DNA of 64,000 nt. Origin: Desmodesmus armatus. Its lineage: Eukaryota; Chlorophyta; Chlorophyceae; Sphaeropleales; Scenedesmaceae. Positions within the stretch are counted from its first letter, which is position 1; every line of letters starts with the position of its first letter. The position numbers and the translations under genes were made by a program. The notes under the pieces are model-generated. The model saw only the letters and a list, made by a program, of their open reading frames with translations. It was not told the origin of the DNA and did no database searches. Location: NCBI GenBank assembly GCA_007449985.2, contig VIIQ02000020.1, positions 434,001 through 498,000 on the forward strand. Reading direction: 5' to 3'. This document shows, piece after piece, positions 11,092-23,200 of this stretch.

Positions 11092-14000
11092 TCACCTGCC
11101 CACTTCCGAGAGGTACCCCTTCAGCTGCTCCTGCTGCTCCTCATCCACGTGTGCCATGAGCATCCGCATCAGCGGCACACATGCCATCTTCGGCACGCAG
11201 CTCAACAGCACCTCACTACTGCCGGGCCCAGCCGTCGCTGCTGCCGCCACCTCACTGGCAGCACCCCGCACAGCCTGCACCAGCTGCCACAGGTGCAACA
11301 GCACCAGCTGCACAAACTGCCCCAGCTGTGCCTGCCACTCTGCAGCAACAGCTGCCGGCACCCCACCAGCCTCACCCTCCTGCTCGAGCGCTGCAGCGCC
11401 CTCTTCTGGCGCCCCGTCCCCGAGGCCGAGGCCGCGGACCGGCCCCGCAGCAGCAGCGGCCGCAAAGCTGCCAAGCCCTAGCTCAGATGCACGCAGCAGC
11501 AGAGAGCCGAGGATGTTGCCGAGCCACTCAGGGCTTGCGCTGGCAGGGACCCGGCCGGCCGGGTACAGCGGCAGCAGCTGGCAGGCGCTGGTGTTGCCGT
11601 TGGCGCCGGCGTCGCTGCCGGCCAAAGCTGGGGCCGAGAGGCCCGCCACTGCTGCGGCCAGGCATGCGACGGCCTCCTCTGGCCTCTTCAACCGCTTCAC
11701 CATCTCTGATGCTATGACTGCGAGGGATATCGTGGCATCTGTCAGTCGCTTCTCCGCCTCCCCTACTGACCCCACAAGGGCTGGACCGAACGTGAGCTGT
11801 GCGTTGCGCAGCAAGGCAAAGATAACCTCGAGCCCGCTCGCAGCGCTGCCGCTGCCTGCGTCTCCGTTCGTGCCGGCGGGACCGCTGCCGCTGCTGCCCT
11901 TGTTGCCGGCTCCTGCTGCTGCAGGAGGCGGCGTGAACATCAGCTTGAGGGTCTTAGTGATGAGGGACCGGCCCTTCGGCAGGGCCAGGATCCGCACAAA
12001 CACCCTGTCTGCAGACGCGGCCGCAGCCCCGTCTGCTGCTGGGACCGTTGGTGTGCTAGGGAGCCTGAAAGAGGCCGCGATCCCGCCCAGTAGTGCCGCA
12101 CGGCGCTGCAGCAGCCCCTGCGCGAGCGCCGGCGAGATCGGCCCGGGCATGTGGGGGTTCATCGGGGCGCCGGACGCCTGCGCTGTCTGGACCGCCGCCG
12201 CCGCAGCAAACATGCGGTCGATGTCCTCCACGTCGCACAGCAGCAGCATGCAGTCTTCGACCATGATTCGTGCTGCGAGCATGGGCTCTTGGTCTAGGGG
12301 GCGAGCCTTGCTGACCTCTGCGCTGCCACCCTGCTGCTGCTGGTCCTGGCCCGCTGCGTCTGAACCCCTGCCGCCCTTGCCGTCCCTGCTGTCGCTGCTG
12401 CCGCCACCAACATCCATAAGCATCTTTGGGGTCCTGATGTTGGAGAGCACTACCTTGCCCAAGCCTGCAACAGCGGGGGAACAGCCAGCAGTGGACGCAC
12501 ACTCTCAGCCCAACCATGCCCAAAAACCAAATGCACAATGGAAACACCTTCTAGCTGTCGTACATCAGAAAGAGAGGCAAAAAGAGTGTGCTGCGTGCAG
12601 GGCCGCTGCACAATCCTGCTGCAAGCTCCCACCGCACCCAGGGCACCCTGTCGACCATTCATCAAAACAGCGCAGGATGCAGCACATGCGCAGTGGCCCA
12701 GCAAGCTGCCGTGCCTCATTCAGTAAGGTCGGCCCCAGTGCCAACCCCCTGCACCCCTGACAGGCACAAACGTGCCCTGCCAGTACCACTACAACATGAC
12801 ACTGCAGTCAATCCTGTCCTGCTGCTACACTGCTGCGGCTGCATGGCCAAAGAGCTCACCTGACAGGTCAGCAAAGCGTGGCTCCATGTCCAAGTGCAGT
12901 TCACTGCCCAGCTCACGCAGCTGCTGCGGTGCGAAGATGACGGCGTTGCGCCCGCCAAAGTACTTGTTGCAGAAGGCCTGCACGGTGCATGTGTGGCAAT
13001 TGGCAGCAGCATGGTCGTGAGGGTGTGCAGCCGACGCTTCTGAAAGTGCGCTTGACGGGAGCTAGTGCCAGCAACACAACAGTTGTGAGAGCCATTTGCA
13101 GGGCTTGTCACATTTGCATGGCGTGGTGGACTGGGTTACGAGGTGGTTAGGTGATCGCCACTTTTCTCCACTGGCATGTACACCCCACCCACCGCTTGCA
13201 GGCCTTGCAATCAGTTGCGCAAAGAATTGCGCGTCACCATCAGTCCACACACAGGCAAGCTTCAGCAATTCACCCAATGCGGCCAGGCCAATCCACGCTC
13301 TGTACTCTACCCCCATGCAAGCCCTCAGTTAGCGACACACGCTCAGCTCTGTGACTGGATCCCAACACCTACCTGGAAGTAAAAGTCCTCCACATAGGGC
13401 ACCCCACTGTGTGTAGACATGTGCTGAATGCGCAGGATGTAGTTTATATCGTCCGCAGCCATCCAAGTGCTGCCCACCGTGCGGAGCTTGTGCACGAGTG
13501 CAGCGGGACTGACCACACGCATGGCATCTGCAGACGCCGTTGTGGCAGTTGCAAGGTACTCCCCTCCAAACACGCCGCCCGGCCCAGCTTGCTGCTGCTG
13601 CTGCTGGGGCATCCCTGGTGACCTGGCCCCACCTGGCCCAGCCCCTGCGGGACCTGGACCGGCCCAAGGAGGAAGGTGCTGCTGCTGCTGCTGATGTGGC
13701 GGCGGGGGCATGCCGGGCATACCTCCAGGAGAGCCATGCCGCTGCTGCTGCTGCTGCTGCTGCGGTGGCTGCATGCCTGGTGCGCCTGGAGGCAGCCCAG
13801 GGAAGCCTGGGGGTGGCTTGCCTTGCTGCTTGAAGCCCTGCTGCTGCTGCTGCTGGCCTGGCATGGGCGGGCCTCCGGGGAAGGGTCTTGGGCCCCCAGG
13901 GGGCATCTGGCCTACAGGATCAGCAAGGTGCGATGAGACGTAGGTAAAACACGGGTTTGTTGGTCACCCACAAGCAGCACGCGATCATGACATTGGGCTG

Positions 14001-16646
14001 CGAAAGGTACCATACCAAAGTGGCAGACCCTCTTCATAACGTACTGGGCGCAACAGCCCCGTTTGGTGAAATCCAGTGCTTGGTGAAGGGTGTTGGTTGA
14101 ACGTTCAGTAGGTTTAGTGAACGTTCAATAGGTTGGTGTGACTGTGGTTGGGTTCCAGTCATCAGAAATCTTGTTCACTCCACCCAACCACAGTCACACC
14201 AAACTACTGAACGCCCAACACACCTTCCACCAACCACTAGCTGCTGCTGCTGCTGCCCCAACCCACCCGTTCAGAAGCACAACAAGGAGTCAGACGCGAT
14301 CACAAAGAATCGAAAAAAGAGCAAAAGAAAGCAGACTGCACCCCCCTTCCCGCTCAGGCAGAATTCAACACTCACCAGGCATTGGTGGCTGCCCAGGGCC
14401 CATTGGCAAAGGCATCATCCCTGGCCGCTGCTGCTGCATCATTGCATCTCCCGGGCCCCCTGGAGGCATGCCCATAGGGCCGCCAGGCCTTGGGGGGCCA
14501 AAACCGTGTGGCCCTGGTGGCGGGGGGCCGCCAGGATGGCCGGGAGGTGGCATCATCGGCATGTGTGGCGGCTGCTGCTGCTGCATGGGCCCACCCATGG
14601 GACCCGGGAACCCCTGGAATGGCGGCGGGGGCCCCATCATGCCGCCTGGTGGCATCGGATGCATGGGGCCGGGGCCGTTGGGGTGGTGAGGCAGCGGGGG
14701 GCCCATGAATGGCGGCGGCTGCTGCCCCGGCAGCAGTGGCGGGCGCTGCTGCTGCATTTGAGCAAGCAGCTCAGGCGGCGGCATGGGCCCCCCCGGACCC
14801 ATCATGGGAGGCGGCATGCCACCTGGGCCCGGCTGCTGCTGCTGCAAGTGTGGGGGAGGTAGACCGTATGGGCCCATAGGCGGGGGGCCCATCCCCATGT
14901 GGGGATGCCCCCCTGGCCCTGCGTGCGGGGGCAGCATGGGGCCTCCGGGGCCAGCCATATTCAGCTGCTGCATCTGCTGCTGTGCTGCTGCAAGCGCAGC
15001 CGGGTCCTGCGCATGCATGGGTGATGCGTGCCGCTGCTGCTGCTGCTCGGCTGCAGCGCCGCCCTTGAGCATCGACAGCAGCTGGCTGCCACGCGAGTCC
15101 GGTCCGCTCGTTGCTGCTGCTGGCGCATCCTCTGCTGAGCGCAGCATACGGGCCTCCAACTCCTCTGCAGTCATAGCGTTGCTGGGCGTGGAGTGTGACG
15201 TTATCTTGCCCTGCATCGGCCTGCTGCCGGGTGCCGGCACTTCAGCATCCAGTGCTGCCGCATCCGGCAGCTGCGGTGGTGGCAGCGCTGCAGGATAGGG
15301 TCCCTCCTGCTGCTGCTGCACCTGCTGGTACTGCTGCTGGTGCTGTAGGAGCTGCTGCTGCTCCAGCTCGTGCGCATGCAGGCTCACGGGTGCAGCCTGC
15401 TGCTGGTGCTGGCCCAGGGAGCTCAGCATCTGCGGCTGAGGAGGCATCGGGGGAAGGATGGGCTGCTGCTGCTGTTGTTGCTGCTGCTCCTGCGGTGCTG
15501 CTGCTTCCTTCCCTAGGCCGTTTGTAGCAGCAGAGTGGCTGCTGCCGCCCTGCAGGCATGCCCAGCAAGGAATGCCCGGCAAGGAACAAGGGGTGAGCAA
15601 GCCACCCATGCCGTGCTTCAAGAGGATTGCAGCAAGCATGCAGTCACAGACAACCCTGCCCCTTGGCGATGCCAGGACCCTGTGCAGGCTGCTTGGACTG
15701 CCTTGAGAACCACAGGCTGCACATGCTGTGACACACTCAGCACAAAGCATGCGCATGATTGCTGTCCATGCAAGCATCACACAAGCACCACACAGCAAGT
15801 AGCGCCACCACCCAACTTCTCAGGTGGTTATCTAGTGTCAATGCTGGTGTCTGAGCAGTTGCTGCTGCGTGTTTCAACTAAACTCACCTCCTCCTGCATG
15901 CGCTTGCGCAGCAGTGCTGCCAGAGACAGGTCTTCATCCTCCTCTGTGTCAAGCAGGTCCTCAATGGGGAGGTCGTCATCATCATCCAGACCCCGCTCCT
16001 CTGCAGGGAGCTCCTCTGGGGGCGCTTCCAAGCCATCCTGCAGGCACAGCCCCAAGCCAAAACGAGGGGCACGCACAGAGTGAGTTTGAGTGTCGATCAT
16101 ATATGGTGGGGTAGTCAGTTCGCAGCTTGGGAGTGCTTGCAGTGTTGTGTGACAACTGTGACTTGCTTGTGAGGTCCAGATCATATCAGATCTGAGCATC
16201 CTGACACAAGTCTACTGGCAGTTGGTTGGGATAGGGTACAGCACAAGAGCAGAGGGGCAGCTCACAACACGTTGCTGCCAATAATTGCCACACTCAGACA
16301 TACAGATCACAGCATGGCAACCCAATGATCCCACTTGCTGGCAGCAGAACCAACAACAGGCAGGAGAATCTCCTGAGGAGATGTTCCTAGGCCCACTATG
16401 TAATGCCATCTAGTTTGCTGGCTTGGCAGCTGGACTCACCTCTAGTGCACCTCCTAGCCCATCGTCCAAAGGGATCATGTCCCCAAAGAAACCCCCAGCA
16501 TCGAATGCACCCTGCACCAGGGCAGACAACCAGGGGGTAGCTGTGTCGACACTGACCGCTGTGCAACAACAGACAACCCTCACCAGACCCGCGGCCAGTG
16601 CTTACCTGTTGCCCTGCATCGATGTGGGCCCTGACATAACCCTTGT
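11092..16646 (-). CDS. PAT1: PAT1-like mRNA decapping activator
   Basis: PAT1 proteins bridge deadenylated mRNA, Lsm1-7 and the decapping enzyme in cytoplasmic P-bodies. Exons joined by hand, all with GT/AG borders and matching phases: 16646-16606, 16511-16440, 16037-15888, 15549-14376, 13911-13373, 12977-12860, 12464-11092. The N-terminus has FDAGGFFGDM and an acidic stretch like plant PAT1. A long Gln/Pro/Gly/Met-rich region follows, holding TAEELEARMLRS. Next is the conserved YILRIQHMSTHSGVPYVEDF element, which corresponds to the plant ILRMQH...HSNDPY block. The C-terminal fold contains LGKVVLSNIRTP, EDIDRM, and a LALPKGRSLITKTL segment. The Gln runs exceed those usual in plants. The first exon is only 41 nt and the start codon lies further upstream, so the N-terminus is incomplete. 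The family call is firm; the exact first exons are not. Confidence 0.85.
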
Positions 16647-17252
16647 CTGCAGCAAACAAGACAACAAGAGCAGCATCAGCAGCCAGGGGGGCACCATCAC
16701 AGAAACAGCTGCCTTGCCCTCTGCTGCCTTCCATACCTGGGGAGTCCCACATGGCTGCCCGCTGGCAAACGTTAAAGTTCCAAGATGTTGGAAATGAACC
16801 TGCTGTAGGGCTGCATGTGTACAGCTGCGCGGAAAGTGGGAAGCAGGATGAGGGACGTGCCTGGAACTTGACAGCAGGTGTAGGGCATATGGTTTCTGAG
16901 GGTGTTTCCTCCACTTTGGGATCCTCCTCCTCCTCCTGGGTCGTGTGATGAGATATGAGTGAGAAGGAGGGGAACAGACAAGGCTGGTGGATCGCATAAC
17001 ATTTCCATCGGTGCGGCTGCTTGATCGTATGGGCTTCAGGACGGATGCGGTCCACACGGAGAAAGGCCTGATCGCTCCACCAAGACTCGCCTAACCAGCA
17101 CATTGGACGCGCGATGGCCACAGCCACCCATACACCTGGCTCAATTGAGTTATGTTCAAGTTTTTCTGAGGTCTTTTAACACCAGCTAGCTAGCACAGTG
17201 CAGGTTGACACAACAGCAGCACCTGCACCAACCCCCTGAGCCACTGGGATGG
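16647..17252. promoter_or_regulatory. Divergent 5' region of PAT1 and SBP genes
   Basis: About 0.6 kb separates the first recognisable exon of PAT1 (-) from the first in-frame ATG of the SBP gene (+). It probably contains both promoters plus the missing PAT1 first exon(s). A GGAT/ATGG tetramer run lies near 17247-17262. No motif is strong enough to name. Confidence 0.4.
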
Positions 17253-20200
17253 ATGGATGGAATGCAGAATATGCGTGGGATCCTTACAGGTGAGCAGCAC
17301 TTGTTCAGGTCTAGCAGACGCCCCCCGGAAGCTGCCCACAGCATTCACCCTCCATTCCTTTCTGTATGCAGGCTGGTGGCGGTCGAGGACAGCTCCGCAG
17401 CTGCGATGCACGCAAATGCGCTGCAGCTGGGCACTCAACCAGAGACCTTGGTACCGCCGGTGCTGCCTGGACCAGCCTTGCCGTCTGCAGCAGCCTCACG
17501 TGCCAGCAAAGCCATGTGCAAGGTACGTCACTGCAGCAGCGGCACACCCTCCTGCACCTGCAACTGCCAAGGCCATCAGCAGTTGCATGCTCGGCTTGCC
17601 CCTTGTTGTGCCCTCACGGTGCCCAAAATCACACCGGTAGTCGTGATAAGCAGTGTAGGCATGCTGTACTGACAGGCTTGACATGTCATGCTTGCTGTCT
17701 GCGCTGAGGGTGCATCATAATCCCAGCACCATCGCATTGCAGTGGTTTTGGGTGGTGCTTCTGGGTGTCTGTAGTCATGGTGCCAGCACCGCGACCCTAC
17801 ATTAGTGGTACAGTATGTTTGGAACCATCTCGTCAACTCAAGCTGCTGCCGCTGTGGTGGTTCAGGTCCAAGGCTGTGAGCGGCTGCTCCGGGATGAGAA
17901 GCCGTACTATCAGCGCTTCCTGGTATGCGAGGAGCACATGCGCTGCTTGAGCCTGGACATCAACGGGCAGCTGTCCAGGTTCTGCCAGCAGTGCGGCAAG
18001 TTCGAGCCTGTGGAGGCGTTTGACAACACTAAGAGGTGTGCATGCCTGGGAGACGAGCCCCTCCAGGGTGTTGTTGGGCAGGCTGCTGCAGTAGCTGTGG
18101 CTTCGCTGTGTGAAACGCCATCCTTGATGCAGTCACGGCCAGCACAGCACACCTCAGCACAGACTATTTGTAGAGCCTAGTTGTAACAGGGTCTGTTGGC
18201 GGACAGTCTGCTACCATGTCCCTCACCTCATGCCTCACACTCATAGTGCTGGTTGTCTTGCATGTTCCTTATCCTCACCTGTCGCACCATGCTGCTGCCG
18301 CTGCTGCTGCCGCTGCTGCTGCTGCTGCTGCTATATGACAGGAGCTGCAGGGCGCGGCTGCAGGAGCACAACAAACGGCGGCGCAAGATGGGCGTCAGCA
18401 GCCGCAGCCTGCGCAAACACAGGCGCAATGCAGCAGCAGCAAACAAGGCCGCCAAGGCTGCCGCCGCTGCAGCTTTGGAGGGCGCGCCTATGGAGCAAGA
18501 CGCTGACGCAGATGGGGACGCTGAAGCTGTTGCTGATGCCGACGCGGACGGTGCAGTTCTCAACACCTCAGCACAGCCAGCAGGGGATGTTTGGGCAGCA
18601 GCAGCGGCAGCAGCAGTGGCCCAACTAGCAGCAGCAATGACGCCATGCCACCCAGCTGTGGCAGCTCCAGCGGCCCCACACAGCAGCATGCAGGAGGCGC
18701 AGGGTCAGCTGGCTGCGGCACTGCAATGGCCGATTCTGCCTGTGGCGCTGTAGCACTAGGCCGCTGCAGTGGCCCGGAACAGCTGGCTGGCCACAGCACA
18801 GTGCCCGCCACTGGCGATCTCGCAGCCGTTGCTGACGTGGAAGCCGAAGGTGGTGCGCTGTTGCTGGCGCCAGCTGCTGGCGGCTGCCGGCAGGCGGACC
18901 CGCCTGCATGCTGGATCGGCGGCCTGCTGTCAGACCTGCAGCCAGAGCAGGAGCAGCAGCCGCTCCTGGCATCGCCCACGGTCGGCTGTCAGCAGGAGCA
19001 GCAGCTGGGTTGGCTCAAGGCCGAGCCAGCGTCGCTGCAGCCGGCAGCAGTGACAGGATCGCCAACAATCAGCGACATCTTCCAGGGCGACAGCATCATG
19101 GCTGATGTTGCTGACCTAGCAGAGGTGGTCCAACCTGTGGCGATGCTGCTGCCGCCATCGCTGCTGTACGAGTCTAGCCTCTTCAAGCCCGCAGACGTCA
19201 CGCGGTCCCAGGCAGGGCAGCAGTCGCCGGCAGCGATGGCCAGTGCTGCAGCAGATGCTGGCAGCTCAGGGCAGGCAGGCCAGGCTCCTGGGACACGTGA
19301 CTCCCACACCCCACTGCAGTCACAGGCCAAGCAGGAGCAGCATGGCAGCAGCTGCAGCAGCCGTGGCGCCATACAGGTCGCCAGCTCGACGGCTGCTGCT
19401 GCTGCTGCTGCCGCCGTCCCAGCAGCCAACATGTCAGCGGCTGCTGCTGGTGCAATGTTCAGTGAGGAGGACAGGAGGCTGCTGGATCAGCTGCTGGCAG
19501 AGTCTGCCGAGCACATCGGCACTGCACTGCAGCCTGGCCTCGTACCAGCAGCACCGTCAGCAGCTGCGCAGGCAGTGCAAGGCAAGCGCTACAGGTCATC
19601 AGAGCGGGAACAGGCTGCACCGGCGCAGGTACTGTCCTCTGCTGCGTGTGCTGAGCATGCACAGCCGCTGCCCAACATCGCGCTGGACGCTCTGCCCCCC
19701 ATCACGCAGCGGGACGACAGCGCAGAGGACCACCGCATGTGCATCGGTGGCGGCAACAGCAGCAGCGACAGCGGCGGCAGCAGCAAGCGGCAGAAGCAGC
19801 GGAGCAGTGCGGCGTACGGTCGCAGCAGCAACAGGCACAGCGCCCGGGAGGCGGAGGCGAGGCAGCTCGTGCAGCAGCAGATGCAGTACCAGCAGCTGCA
19901 GGCGTTGCAGCTGCAGCTGCAGCACAGCCTGTTGGCAACCCCGTACACGCAGCCGCTGCAGCAGCTGCAGCCACAGGCCATGTTGTGCGGGGTGGCTGGC
20001 ATGGCACCTGGAGTGTCGGCCGCTGCCAGTGCAGCAGCTGCTGCCGAAGCTGCGGTCGCTGCCATCAATCCTGATGCACCGCGGGACTTGTCGTTTGACC
20101 AACAGCTTGAGAGCATCATGCAGCGGACAGGGTTGGCCCAGCAGCAGCAGTCGCAGCAGCAGCCGCCGCCGCATGCTGCTGCGCTCGCTGCTGCTGGTGC

Positions 20201-23200
20201 CGGGAGCAACGCCGGGTTTCCTGGCATGCAGGGCTCGTTGTCTGTGGGTGCTCAGAGCATGGGGGCATTTGACAACACACAGTTGCAGCTGCAGCAGCAG
20301 CAACAGCTCTTCATGGCCCAGTACATGAGCATGTATGCCATGTCAGCAACATATCAGGGGCCTGGGGCCAGCGGCTACGGCATGGCTGGTATGTCGCCTG
20401 CGGCAGGCTGGGCAGGGACTGCAGCTGTCGCAACATCAGGAGCAGGAGCAGCCGCTGGGCCTAGCTCTGGCCAGCAGCAGCAGCAGCAGCAGTCCCAGCA
20501 GCAGCAGACTTGGATGCAGCAGGCTCTCGCAACCGCGCAGGGTGGTGCAGGGAACGCGACGTACCAGCCGGTTGACACCTCCACGCGCATATCCATCAAG
20601 CTTCATGGCGCAGAGCCCAGCCAGCTGCAGCCAGAGATGCTGCCGCGCCTGAACTCCCTTCTGGGAGGCGACAACGGCGGCGGCAGCAGCAGCAGTGCTG
20701 CAGCGGGGCCAGGACTGCACGTGGAGTGCGGGTACATGCGCCCTGGCTGCGTGCACCTTGTCCTGCAGCTGCGCTCTCCTGCAGATGTGCAGGCAGCTGT
20801 TGAGGCGCTTGCAGCAGCCGGGCAGGGTGCTGACCCAGCTGCCTGGAGGTGGGCACTCATGAACAGTAGCCCCAGCAGCAGCTTGGACAGCAGTGCAGCA
20901 GACCAGCAGCAGGCGCTGTCCATTACGGTGCAGCTCGGCAATCACTCCGTGCTGGTGGTGCGGGACGGTGCACCAGACCCTGAAGGGGCCGCAGTGCTGC
21001 AGCAGCTGTTGCAGCAGCCGCAGGGAGCAGGATCCTCCGGGTTGGGTGTCAGCACGGGTGGTGACCGCCGCATCAACCAGCAGCAGCAGCCCCCGCAGGT
21101 GCAGGCCTTACTGCCTTGCTGCATCAGCAGCCGCAGTGTCGCCGCAAGCGGCCGTTGCCAGCTGTTGGTTGTTGGGTCGAGGCTCGTGGCAGCACCTGGC
21201 GGGTCTGCACATGGCCCTATGCCTCTGGCCCGGTGCCAAGGCATGTTCCTTGCAGCAGCGGCTGTGCCTGCCACACCCATGCAAGCGTCAATCGCGCTGG
21301 AGCTGCTGCAGCATGCCCAACAGGGGGTTCTCCCCAATAGTAGCGGCAGCCAGGCGGCCCCAGCAGCGGACAGCTGTGCGGCAGTGGTCATTGAAGGGCT
21401 GCAGCCCTACGGGCTGGTCCACGTGGAGTTCATGCAGGGACTGCTGCTGTCTGAGGCACAGCCCCTGTTGGTGGTCGACGATGACGCAGTAGCAGCAGAG
21501 CTGCAGGTGCTGCAGCGGGCTGTGCTGGCCGGCGCAGAGAGCAAGCGGGAGGCTGAGAGGATTATTGTTGACTTTGGCCGCCTGTTGGACTTCAGAGCAG
21601 CAGCTGAGCGACACACAGGCAGCAGCCTGCAGGGTGCTGCTGCTGCTGCGGTGCTTAGCAGCGCAGAAGACGAGCTGCCGCCACCCCCGCGGACCAGCAT
21701 CAGCGCACCACTCCCGCACGTCCTGCAGGAGGTGGTTGCAGACGCTGCCGACGAACCCCGGTCTTGCGGCAACCTGGCAAGCCTCCAGCAACCCGCCGCG
21801 CCAGCTGCAAGCAGCCACATGGCCCCCATCTCACCGGCCAAACCCATGCCGGCAGCGCACGCAACAGAGCAGCATGCCGGCTCGTCCAGAGCGCCCAGCA
21901 GGGAGTCGAGCAGCTCCTCCCTGCGCGGCAGCCTGCGCAGCCTCTTTGGGGGCAGCAGCCGCCCGCCTCGCGCTGAAGACAGCGGCAGCGGCAGGCGCAG
22001 CAGCTTTGCGCTGGAGCGGCGGCCGGCTCAGCAGCAGCAGCTCATCGAGGATGAATGCGAAGAGTCAGTTGAGCGTGAGACGTCCGTGTCGTGCTTCCCC
22101 ACGCGGCGTCTGGGGCTCCGATCCAGCTTCAGCTTCACGCGCAGGCACAGCTTTGCCCTGGATGCACCGCAGCCTTGTGCCTCATGTGACGCAGGGGGCA
22201 GTGGGCCTGACGGCGCTGGCAGGGAGGGCTCGCAGCGTTTGGGGCTTCGATCCAGCGTCAGCTTCAGCTTCAGCCGCAATCACAGCTTTGCCCTGGATGC
22301 AGCGCAGCCTAGTGCCTCATGTGACGCAGGGGGCGGTGGGCCTGAGGGCGCTGGCAGGGAGGGCACCAGTGCATGGCTTGCAGGCCAGGCGCTGGCAGGT
22401 GATGCTGACCATCCGGTGGTCGGCAGGCCGGGCAGCGTCACACAGCAGCATGGAGATGATCAGCGCCAGCGGCGCAGGAGCTTTGGCGACGTACTGCTGT
22501 GCAGGAGCGCCAGCCTGCGTGTCGACTTTGGCGCGCGTGCAGCGCAGCAGCCATGCGACGCAGATAGGTCTGCGCACGGCGTCTCTATGCGCTGCAGCTC
22601 AGATCTGGGCCCCCGGCCTGCCTCCCTGGTGCAGCCAGTGCAGCCAGTGCAGCCACGCAGCAACAGCAGCAGCGATCGTGCTGATCCTGAGGAGGAGGAG
22701 GAAGAGGAGGAGGAGGAGGTTGCTGCTGCTGAAGGAGACAGCGTGTCAAGCTTCCCGACTTTGGAGACCCCTGCCAGCACAGTGTGGGGTGTGCAGGAGC
22801 ACCCGCTGCTCACAGCAAGCTACAAAGGGCTCATGATGTGAGTGTGCGCACAAGCCTCTGCATGCATGTGTGGTGGCGGTGGTGTGAAATTACTCCACTG
22901 TGTTGGTCATTGCAAGCTGCTTGTGTTGTATGTTGTGCCCAGCTGTGCTGTGCTCCACCAGCCTTTGCCTGCAAGTTCAGCAGCACTGTAGGCCTGCTTT
23001 CTTTGGCTGTGCAACAATGCAAAATAGATGTTCACAAACACTTACGTATGTGTGTGTGCCTGCAGGGAGATCGGTGTGCGCCTGCTGTGCTACTTCCTGG
23101 ACCGTGGCTGGGCGGCCTCTGCGCGCATGGTGCTGACCACGCTGCTCAAGCATGCGGCACCCATGGCCTCGTTCAGAGCAGTGGCCTCAGCAGTTGCAGC

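Noticed and set aside
10895..12760. 621-codon plus-strand frame opposite PAT1
   Set aside because: Antisense shadow of the PAT1 C-terminal exon; the minus strand has clear family motifs and splice sites.
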